Of a stretch of DNA of 64,000 nt, positions 32,862 through 42,560 are shown piece after piece (position 1 is the stretch's first letter; the number at the start of each line of letters is the position of its first letter). The notes under the pieces are model-generated. The model saw only the letters and a program-made list of their open reading frames with translations. It had not been told where the DNA came from and made no database searches. The DNA comes from Impatiens glandulifera. Taxonomy: Eukaryota; Streptophyta; Magnoliopsida; Ericales; Balsaminaceae. The stretch spans positions 28,805,348 through 28,869,347 of the forward strand of contig NC_061870.1 of assembly GCF_907164915.1 (NCBI RefSeq), read 5' to 3'. A program made the translations under genes and the position numbers.

Positions 32862-35800
32862 ATGGTAAGAAGTGTTTACGGTTGCATGCTTGAGTCTATT
32901 TCTTTTTCTTAGTTTACGTCATTCGAATCTAAATGTGACTTTAACATCTCAGAATCAGGATTCCGATATGCAAATAGTTCCATATACTGAATCCACGACT
33001 GAAGTGAACACACTAAGGTAATTACGCGAATGTTACAATTGTTAAAATTTTACTATATTTGGATTAGGTAAATAAGCCAATTTGCTAATGATAATGTAGT
33101 GTTCAACAAAGGAAACGAAAACCCGATTCATCAGGCACGCCAACGACACCACTGGATATTCTGGCCAACGCGGCGAATGAAGCACTTAGTGAGAACCAGG
33201 TTCAGAAGAAAAGAAGAAGGACTCGTGACCCTGAGGTCGATTTCAAGAGCAGAACCTCTCCATCGGGCCTTCATCACTTGATTAACAGGTTATCTGAAGA
33301 ACAGAAGCAGGCTGTGAGGGACATAGGATTTGGTTCCCTTCTGTCCCTTGGCATATCAAAATGCCCACTTCAATTCTCACGCTGCATTGTGAGTCTATTC
33401 AATCCCAGAAGGAGGAGCATCGTCCTACACAGTGGAGAGGAGATGCAGATTGATGAAGAGGATGTTCAATGTGTATTGAACATACCCAGAGGTGAATTAG
33501 TTGTGGCAGAGTGTTTGGGAAATCACACGGACGACAAGGTGTACAAGGACCATCTCACGGCGTGGAGAAGGAGATGGGGATTCGAGAACAGTGGAGGTCC
33601 TTCAACCTACCAAATGCCTGACAAAATTCTACAGAACACAGAAGGAGACAGTAACTTCAAGATGGACTTCGTGGTGTTTGTTGTATCCAGTTTTTTGTGG
33701 ACATCCCAAAATCCACAGTGCAGGTATACCCAAAGAACCTAGCATTAATTCTGTGATCTCATTTAGAACTTCAATATAATTTTAAATGGCTTGAGTCAAT
33801 ACTTTTTTATTTTCAGATTCAAAGTACTGAAATCCCTCCAGGATGTATCTAAAATCAAAGACTACAACTGGTGCAAGTTCACGTTAGACGGGCTAGTCGA
33901 CAGTGTTTATAAGTGGAAAGCAAAAAAGACATCCTATTTCCATGGACCATTAACCTTTCTTTTGGTGAGTGTAGAAATCTATTGGCTGGAGGTTGTCCAT
34001 TCATAATTTTTTGATGACTTTGAACGTAACATATATTTGTTCATGCTAATGTATCAGTTGTGCTACTTGGACCGTGTGGTTGAGTTCAAGGTAAACAGTA
34101 AGATCTCCAGGAGTTTTCCTATTCTAGGATGCTGGGACGAGAAGAAGATGTACGAAAGGGTTGAGTATGAGGCTGCACAGGGGGGGTTTGGACATGGTAG
34201 GGTGGTTGCTCGCATAGCCATGCCGAATGAGCAACCACCGATGCAACAAAATGTGCAGCCAACACCACCACAAACTGGAGATGACCATCCAACTGAGCAT
34301 GCTCCAATTACACAAAACCTGGCGTCATGTTTGAGGAAGGTTGCTGCCGCTGCCGAAGAATTGGCACAAGGGGCTAAATATCTGAATGAGATGCACCAGA
34401 TAAACGCCATGGAACTTGTACAGTCTGCGTTTGAGCCCTTGGCCACGGTGCTAAACTCCAATGCAATCCTGAGGGAAGGCTTACAGCGGAGTCTGGACCA
34501 AAACAAAAAGCAGCAGCCCAGAGGAAGTCCTACCAACAACCCTGCCAACACCAATCCAACGGCCCCATCGAACAAGAACACATTCACCCCCTCCACCGAA
34601 ACGAAGACAAAAGCCAACCACCCACCAACGGCCCCAGCCAACAAGAGCACACTTTCTCCCAACATCCAGAAAAATATCAACGCAGACAACCAAGCCAAAT
34701 CCAACACCCATCCTCTAAACACCCTAGACCACACACAACCCACCCTCACACCAACACCCCAATCCCACAAGAACCCCCTTCCACTCAAAACAGTTACCCA
34801 AACCCCAGCCCCACCCCCTCCAATGGCACAAGCCAAAGCCAACCCCCTTCCTCCAATCATAACCACACCCCCTCCAGTGGCACAAGCCAAAGCCAACCCC
34901 ATTCCTCCACTCAAAACCACACCCCCTCCAATGGCACAAGCCAAAGCCAACCCCATTCCTCCAATCAAAACCACACCCCCTCCAATGGCACAAGCCAAAG
35001 CCAACCCCATTCCTCCAATCACAACCACACCCCCTCCAGTGGCACAAGCCAAAGCCAACCCCATTCCTCCAATCATAACCACACCCCCTCCAATGGCACA
35101 AGCCAACCCCAAAACAAACCCCATTCCTCCACTCAAAACCACACCCCCTCCAATGGCACAAGACAAGCCCAAAGCAAACCCCATTCCTCCACTCAAAACC
35201 AGACCCCCTCCAATGGCACAAGACAAGCCCAAAGCAAACCCCATTCCTCCACTCAAAACCACAACCCCTCCAATGGCACAAGCCAAACCCAACTCCCAAA
35301 ACAGAAACCAACACGAACCCCAGCACTACAACCACCCCAGCCTTGCCTCCTACCCTAATTATCCAAAAAAAAGAGGAAGCAGGACCTTCAAAGGCCTTAA
35401 ATGTCCAAAGAAAAGCCCCACGAAATTTGAAAACTGATTGGTTAACCGATGTCATCCAAACCGAAACCAACAAAAACTCCCCTTCTTTGGCGATAGTTAA
35501 AAAGGAACCTGAAGAATACATCTCCAAGCTACCACAGCCACTTCAAACCGCCTCGTCATTGGAGACAGTAAAGAATGAACCTGAAGAAGGCATCTCCAGT
35601 CTACTAACGCCATTTCACACCGCCTATTCTTTGGAGATAGTAAAGAATGAACCGGAAGAAGGCATCTCCAGTGTACTACCGCCACTTCAAAATGGCTCTT
35701 CTCGTCCAAACATGCAAACGACAGAATGGGTTAAAGCATTGGAATTGCCTACAGCTTTGAAAACACCACAATTCAATAAAATGTTTAGGGATGACAAGAA

Positions 35801-36942
35801 ACTAACAAACTTTCAGAAGATTTTTGTGGGTTTCGTATTTGCTGGAGGACTTGATCCAAGGTAATGTTTGCTGTAAATGCTTAATTATTCATAAAAAATA
35901 GGAATTGCACACCATCTTGAAAAATGTTTTGCTGTTTTCATGCAGTGAAATGTTATTTATTGCGGAACACCTATGTCTACACGTGACGCGCGGGGACATG
36001 CTCACAATGGCTAATCAAACCTGGGTAGACAGTATGATTATTGATGTTTGGTCATACATTTTGCACAACCTTTGTAGGAAAAATGTCAAATCTCGTTACA
36101 AGAAGATTTTCTACACAACCGTGCTCACCGTAAGTTGTACTAGCACTGTTATTTATCAATTATGTTATTCTTGTGAGACTAAAGACTGCTGTAAACAGAT
36201 TTTTCGTGAAGGTGGGATAACTACGCGAGAAAAATTCAATGACAGGTTCTGTCTAGAAGGTCGTGCTTTCCAAATTTCAAAAATGGACCTCTGGGAAGTG
36301 GACCTCGTAAGTACATCTCTGGCTGTCATACCTTATAATATCATTTACCACTCAGTTCAAATCTAATCTTTTCTAATTCTATCCACAGTTGTTTTTCCCA
36401 ATCATTGATGACAGACATTTCTACCTTGTTTGCTATAACTTCATACAAAGGCAATTTCAAGTAATTGATAACCGGGAGTCACCTATGCAATCGCCCTTCG
36501 AAAGAAGATATAAGAATGCAAAAATCTTGGTATGACACTACAATTAAAATTTAAAACAGTTCAATTTTGGAATTCTAGTAGCACTAAAATACATTACATA
36601 ATGTTGTTTGTAATGATGTATCAGGATGACTACATTCAACAATATATGAACGATGTAGACCCCGTTCTTGCTAAAAAGTATGGCGGTTTGGAAAAGATAT
36701 GTCTGAAATTGCCATGGCAGGATTCAAAGAATTACACTGACTGCGGCATTTTTTGCATGAGACACATGGAGACGTATGAAGGTGAGGTGAAGGGGTGGAA
36801 AACTGGCTTTGGAGTTAAAAGAAATGTAAGGAACCAAATAAAGACATTGAGGATGGAATACTGTTGGCGTGTCATTGGCTCGGAGCTAAACAAGGCCAGG
36901 AGCGATGTCTACAATTCCTGCCGTAAATGGATAAGTCAATGA
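32862..36942 (+). CDS. Ulp1-like (C48) peptidase, MULE cargo, copy 2, apparently frameshifted
   Basis: Predicted exons: 32862-32864 (ATG only), 32953-33017, 33100-33723, 33817-33964, 34058-35860, 35946-36129, 36199-36306, 36389-36529 and 36625-36942. Intron positions and phases from the third exon on match copy 1, so the two genes are paralogues. The N-terminal domain carries FGSLLSLGISKCPLQFS; the peptidase has DDRHFYLVCYN (His), QVIDN (Asp) and NYTDCGIFCMRHME (Cys), so catalytic residues are kept. Within the long fifth exon the frame changes: the upstream frame runs through nine proline-rich repeats and stops at 35437, while the downstream exons need the +1 frame that is open from before 35343. 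Either a one-base indel near 35290-35300 or an unrecognised intron in the repeat tract is responsible. Three copies of a VKxEPEE motif (SUMO consensus) follow. Confidence 0.8.
34812..35290 (+). repeat. Proline-rich 18-20-residue tandem repeats in Ulp1-like copy 2
   Basis: About nine units of the type PPPMAQAKANPIPPIKTT (54 bases), three of them expanded to 60 bases by a DKPK or NPKT variant. Cytosine/adenine-rich, so both strands stay open over long distances; the long minus-strand glycine-rich frames here are shadows. Confidence 0.95.
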
Positions 36943-37747
36943 ATTGGGAACTGTATACATATTGTGGAATTAAATTTTACAAAGAATTTTAGTTCACATG
37001 AGTACAATAATGTACTCATAGACAGATGGGGTAATTAAACTATTCCTATAATTGTAATGATTTATTGTTACAGTAAAGAATATGTTGTGTAATTTCAATT
37101 CTCAAAAATTGTTACTTCACATCCTCACACTAATGAACGTGTATACATGAAGTGTGTTTTTTATGAAATTTGATTTTCAAATACTTGTTCAATTATGTGT
37201 TAAATGAATAAATTAAGTGAAATAAACATGATCCGCATAAATATTCGCTTCAAAGACCTTCTCTTCATAAAATATAGATGTGAAGCCTCGAATTTCATGA
37301 AAGAAATATGAAGAGAATAAATATTCGCCTCTTAGACATATTTTCTATGAAGCGAATACATATTCGCCTCACGTTATTGATAATGTAAAGCCACCATCTC
37401 ATCCATGAGAAGCGGGATGACTTGTCATGTCACTGCACTTACCCCGACATGTAAATACCAGTTTCAACATATAGATCAATTTCATCAGACAAATATGGTT
37501 AGGTTCAAGCGAAAACATCTTCGCCTCAGTATTATGTTTCATTTTCTCAATTTGCAACTAAAAGGATACTTAATATTAGTTGACTTGGGGCGAATAAATA
37601 TTCGATTGATATAGGTGTTTGTAATTTTTTAGAAATGAATTAGTGTGGTCATTCATTTGGTATTTCATAAAACTTCGCATGCATACATTCGACCTTATTC
37701 TTTGTTTCAAATCCAACGTACATACAATACTATATACATATCAGATT
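36943..37747. other. Convergent noncoding spacer within the MULE
   Basis: The 3' flanks of the second peptidase gene (+) and the transposase (-). Contains semi-palindromes at about 37217, 37310, 37352 (exact GCGAATACATATTCGC), 37507 and 37588, and a diverged CATGAGAAG/CATGTAAA block related to the subterminal repeat at about 37383-37465. Confidence 0.65.
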
Positions 37748-40487
37748 TCACATGAAACTGGAATTCGATAGTTGAGATGACAAAAGAACAGTGAACGGAG
37801 TATTGGCGTCCATGCTGAAACTTTCGTCCCATTGTTGAGGAGTTGAGAACTGAGGAGTTGTCGTTGGCATTGCACTTGATGGCTGGAAAGGAATATCAAA
37901 TTTATTTAAAAGTATGTTATTATATGAATATTAATAACACAATTATTAGTAAAGAAGGGTAAGTCAGCAATTTCATACCGGAATATGTGATTCACTAGTT
38001 ATTCTTGTTGATTTTCGTTTTCTTGAGTTCTTCTCCAGTCCACATTTCCTTCTCTTACCCGACTTTGTTGGCTTCTTAGTTTTCATTCCTTTTGCTTGAA
38101 CAGGGGCACCCTCGGCCGAACGTGATAAACCGGTTGGTGGAGTTTGCATATTTATACTCTCCTGCAATTTTTTATCCACAAACGTGCACTGGCTCAGCAT
38201 GATTTCTTTGACATGATTGTAAGTGTCATCTCTTTCGGCTGCCTTGTTAAATAAATGCATGGACAACCCACACAAATCTCTGTATCTTATGTTATGAAGC
38301 TCACTCGGATCAACATTAGTACTGTCCACGATTGGATCAGTTCCAAATATTCCATCTTTGGCTGTTCTTGTCCACCTCTTCAATATCAACGCCGGAGGAA
38401 TCTTCAACACGTCAATCGTTGTGAAAATCTTTAGGATGTGAGCACACAAAATCCCTCCAAATTCAAATTTACAGCAGCTACACTCGATATTCTTATCGTC
38501 ATTCTTATGAACTATAACTGTATGAGAGCATCTCCTAGTGTGGGGTGTTACCTTGTATTTTCTGTGTGTGTCAACATCCTCTAACATTTCAACACCACAA
38601 TCATGCGACATAAACCATTGTTGTTCAAAGCACTTAAAGACCTCTGGGGTGTAAACTTTGCAGGCATCCTTTAAGATCAAAACTGGATAGTTAAGACTTT
38701 GTTGGCTGGTAATTGATTTGAAATCAGCCTTCAACACATCATATCTTCTTTCATCAAGTAGTCTTTCAAAGTGTTTGAAAAATTCTAAAAACTTGTGTTT
38801 GTAGGAGCAGTACCTTTTCAACATACTGTTCATACTCTCACTTCTCTGTGTTGTCGTCATATCAGCACAAAACATTTGTCGTCCATACACTAATGCCCAC
38901 TTTCGCCTGATGCTAAACATGCGTTTCAACCAATCGTTGTTTTCAAGCCCGTAGTTTGTCAACATTTGATTCCAAGCTTCAACAAACTCTATCTCTTCTT
39001 CAAAATCATATATACACGAAGAAAAATCCTTAGAAAAATCTCTGAAATTATGGAACACCGAGCTAAGATGTATGGCTGCATTTTGAAATATGTGCCAAAT
39101 ACAGAGACGATGATTTGTTTCGGGCCATTGAGACGCCAAGGCCTTAGCCATGGCAGCGTCTTGATCTGTAAGAATGGTTTTTGGTTTTTTCCCATGCATA
39201 GCTTTGGTGAAAGTCTCAAACAACCAATCAAAAGTCATCGCAGTTTCATCGTATAATAGAGCTGCTCCAAAAAGAATTGATTGTTTGTGATGATTGACAC
39301 CTACAAAAAGCGCAACTGGACGACCTTCATTATTCTTCTTGTATGTGGTGTCAAAACTGACCACGTCTCCGAAGTATGAATAATCGGACCGCATGTTGGA
39401 ATCACACCAAAAAATATTCGTTATCAAATCGTCCGCATCAAGTTGAAAAGCATTATAAAAACCAGGATCATTGGATTGTTTGTTCTGCAAATACTCTAAT
39501 ACACCCCCTGTTTCCCCAAAATTACACTCTCTGGTTCTTTTCGTGCGCAGGTAATTTTTGTAATCCTCAGGAAGAAAACCTAGATTCTCCCTTCCACCGA
39601 TTTGTTTAGACATTAGAGCATGTGATGACTTAGGAGGAATTCCCACGTTAGTGGCCATCTCGATATGTAAGCCTGCAACTGCAGAAATATTCCTATGGCA
39701 TCTATACAGGTGAGTTTTCTTTGGACTTGCAAGAGGATGACTATGATCACTAATAAAATTTACCACTTGGAACTTTCCATTGTCTGCACGCTTTATCCTC
39801 AATTTCGCTTCACAACAGAACCGAGTCACAGAACGTCTACGTTTCACATAGACATCACGTTTGTCCTTTCCCCGTTCACCCTGTGCACTACAACAAAAAA
39901 CTCTATCCAGTATTTTACCCTCCTTGTCTACGTGTTTTGAACTGCGCCTTATACCAAATCCTATTAGTTTAGCGTATGCTAAGTAGAATACGTAGCCTTC
40001 TTCTTCACTCTCAAATTCTCTACCTAAAAGTGGAATGAAGTTGGATTCGATGTCCTCCAAAGGTTGGCCATTTCCATCGAAATTCAATTGACGACGACAA
40101 GTAGCAGATTCGCTGTTCAGTTTGAACAAGTGGAAAATAAAGGTTTGTAGATTATTGGAAAATGAAAACAATATAAGCGAAGAATGCTTCACTTCAACAG
40201 TATGAAGATTGTAATATTAGGCGAATATAGTTTCGCTTCATAAGATATTATCTCATAATATAGTAGTGAAGAGATCTTCGCTTACATGTGCACTACAAAA
40301 ATTGGAGAAGTTAAAAAATGTTACCTTAAATCAATAATATCATTCTCGTCCATATCATTCTCGCTGAGACGTATTCCTTCCTGATAATCAAAAAGAACAG
40401 AACATTTCATGTCGATGATTCAAAAAACATAGAAAAGGTTGGGAAGAAAAGTAAAGGAGGTATAGATGACATTCAAAAACATACCAT
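37748..40487 (-). CDS. FAR1/MURA-type MULE transposase
   Basis: Four exons: 40487-40485 (ATG only), 40380-40325, 40112-37979 and 37882-37748, giving 775 residues without a stop. A FAR1-type WRKY-GCM1 zinc-finger domain occupies about residues 45-150 (FESEEEGYVFYLAYAKLIGF to ISDHSHPLASP). The DDE transposase core has Asp274 (VVSFDTTY), Asp336/338 (LTDQD), the CIWHIF signature at about 357, and a candidate Glu398 (FVEAWNQM). A SWIM zinc finger, CxCx8CxH, is at about 565-580 (ECSCCKFEFGGILCAH). These are all the parts expected of an active MULE transposase, closest to the Jittery/FHY3-FAR1 branch. If the last intron were retained, the protein would end 44 residues earlier, after SHIPV at 37973. 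The gene would mobilise the surrounding element. Confidence 0.93.
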
Positions 40488-41052
40488 TTTATAATTTAGG
40501 AAGACGGATTGATATTATAATGAAGTCTCCGGCGAAGGAGAGGTCGATGGTAGACAATGTAGTATAACTCCGGCGAAGAAATGGTCGTACAGTAGAGAGA
40601 GAGAAGAGTACAAAGTTGTCTAGCTTAGCAGCATGGCTTGCTGCATGCAGCATTTAATGAAAAGGTGGCAGGTGTTAGGTGGCGGTGAGGTGACTTGTTA
40701 AAAAAATTATTTCATTTTAATAATTAAATGACAAAAATTATTATGAAATTAAATTAATAAATCAATCAATCAATCAGTAAGCGAAGATTTCTTCACATTA
40801 TTGTTTTGACAATTGTTTCACAAATATTATTTTGACAGTAGTTTTAAAAAATATTAATTATTTATCAAATTTATACTTCAATTTATACAGTATTTGTTAA
40901 TGTTTCAAGATTTAGTTAAATATAAGGCTGATGTTTAAAAAAAAACAATTCGAAGAACAAAAAACATAATTCTGAAATCAAATATGACATTGAATTTTCA
41001 AGAATGCAAAATATTCAAATATTAAGTAAAAAATTAAACCAACACATGTCTA
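40488..41052. other. MULE noncoding segment between transposase and BRCT gene
   Basis: The transposase leader and promoter (40488-40640 has CTCCGGCGA-containing sequence and GAGA runs on the plus strand), then AT-rich DNA with one AGCGAAGATTTCTTC motif at about 40780 and the 3' flank of the BRCT gene. Exact motif GCGAATATAGTTTCGC lies inside the transposase's second intron at 40221. Confidence 0.6.
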
Positions 41053-42221
41053 TTACAAAAACAAAGGCTGCAAATCACAAGCAGCAATGGATTCTAGCAA
41101 GCTTGTGTGAGGAACACCAAACACATCCAAATATGTCTTCAGAGGATTCTCTGCCTCAAATACCCAAACAAGTTCATTAACATCGTGCCTAGACTTGTCG
41201 TATACAACTATAGTTTTGTCGTCCTCGGGCTCGACAAATGGATTCTCCATTTCTTTAGTTGTACCTCCTCCAGCAATTACAAACCCCATAAGATCAAGTT
41301 TGTAAGCCGGGATGAATTCCCCTGCAAATATGAAGGTGTAACTGTCGAAGAGTTTGGGCAGCTGAAAGAAAATACAATACATTATTAGTAATGATGGACA
41401 ATTGAATATCATATGGAGGAGGGAATAAGACAAAACTTACATTGTTCAAATAACGCATTCTGCCAGCTCTTGGACCGCCCACAGTCCCATGATTATCTCG
41501 CTGCACCTCGTATGGTTCCTCGTCCACGTAACAGTTAAATCTGATTGATGATTTTATCCCTGTATAAAAGCAATAGGTGTTTTTAGTTTCATATATGTGA
41601 AAATGAATATTGAGTTAACAGTAAAGGGTTAAGAATGACAGAGTCTCACAATCAATGGTAAGGACCCAACTCCCGTTCAATATGCCCTTCAATACTTTGA
41701 TAGTGCGACCGCATCCACCATTAGAATCGGTGGATGCTATGACGTGGGTAACATCGTCTCGCCACCTCATTGACACCGTGGCACCACATGTGTTAGCATA
41801 TTGTTGCATCAAGTGCTGTTTAAGAACAATCATAAATATTTCAGTTAAACAGGATGAAAACTTAAACAATATGGAAAAAAAAGGGAGAAATGTAACGAAG
41901 AGTACTATCTCTTCACTTGTTAATTGATTTGGGCATAAAATCCAATCTTTGCCAAAGTTTTGGACGGATGCTGAGGCAGCCTGCACGTGCATGGAAAAAA
42001 AAACGGTCTTTGTGAGTATGTACTAGGGTTTCAGGGAAATAATATCACAAAACACAACACTAGGTAAGTTTTCCTAAATAACATTGATTTACAGTCAAGG
42101 TAACATTTTGAGAGTAGGGTTTCCAAAAGATTAAAGAGACAACAACATCACATAACAGAATCTAGTGTAGTAGTTCCATAATCCTAAATATTAAAAGCTA
42201 CTAGTCAGGAATACGTACCAT
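41053..42221 (-). CDS. Tandem-BRCT mini-gene derived from a BRCA1/BARD1-type gene, MULE cargo
   Basis: Five exons: 42221-42219 (ATG only), 41980-41906, 41815-41650, 41559-41441 and 41361-41053, giving 223 residues with no stop. BRCT1 includes CGATVSMRWRDDVTHVIAS then GGCGRTIKVLKGILNGSWVL and TIDWIKSS; it is followed by EEPYEVQRDNHGTVGGPRAG, a segment typical of the linker between the two BRCTs of plant BRCA1 and BARD1. BRCT2 begins at LPKLFDSYTFIFAGEF and ends SLLESIAACDLQPLFL. The RING, ankyrin and PHD-like parts of the parent are absent. In plants these domains bind phosphoproteins or chromatin in homologous recombination repair. Introns are retained, indicating capture of genomic DNA and not of mRNA. 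The ATG-only exon was probably supplied by the transposon. Confidence 0.85.
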
Positions 42222-42560
42222 TGTGGAGTCGTGAAGATGTGGATTCAGGTTCGGTCGACGGGGAGCCGGTTACGAATCGCCGTGAAAAGGAGGCAGGAAG
42301 AGATAGAGATGAATCGGGCGGAAATGATAATAAAATAATCATATTAGGGGGTATATATATTCATGTAACCGGGGCGAACATGTCTTCTTTCAAAAAGCGA
42401 CTATTCATTCCATGTAACATGACACAGGGACTAGGGGCGAATAAGTGTTCTCTCGAGAAGCGACTATTCAATCCATTTTACATGGAACATGGTCTAGGCG
42501 AACAAATGTTCTTTTCCAGCGAAAAAATTGAAATAAAGAAAAAAAAGTAATGAATTAATT
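42222..42560. other. Leader/promoter of the BRCT gene and right inner repeat
   Basis: The first roughly 130 bases look like a purine-rich leader. After that come three repeats of the sort GGCGAACATGTCTTC / GGCGAATAAGTGTTC / GGCGAACAAATGTTC (about 42373, 42434 and 42498), each preceded by an ATGTAAC or ATGGAAC block: a small array of about 62-bp spacing. A 109-codon plus-strand frame here is not supported as coding. Confidence 0.6.

Noticed and set aside
34063..35527. Long minus-strand frames (409, 267 and smaller) over the second Ulp1-like gene
   Set aside because: They are glycine/cysteine/tryptophan-rich shadows of the proline-rich plus-strand repeat, where stop codons are scarce on both strands; no splice context or domain.
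38966..39256. 96-residue plus-strand frame across the transposase
   Set aside because: Shadow of the conserved DDE region on the opposite strand.
42221..42550. 109-residue plus-strand frame opposite the BRCT leader
   Set aside because: Antisense to the leader of the BRCT gene and built of the ~62-bp repeats; lysine-rich end is an A-tract artefact.
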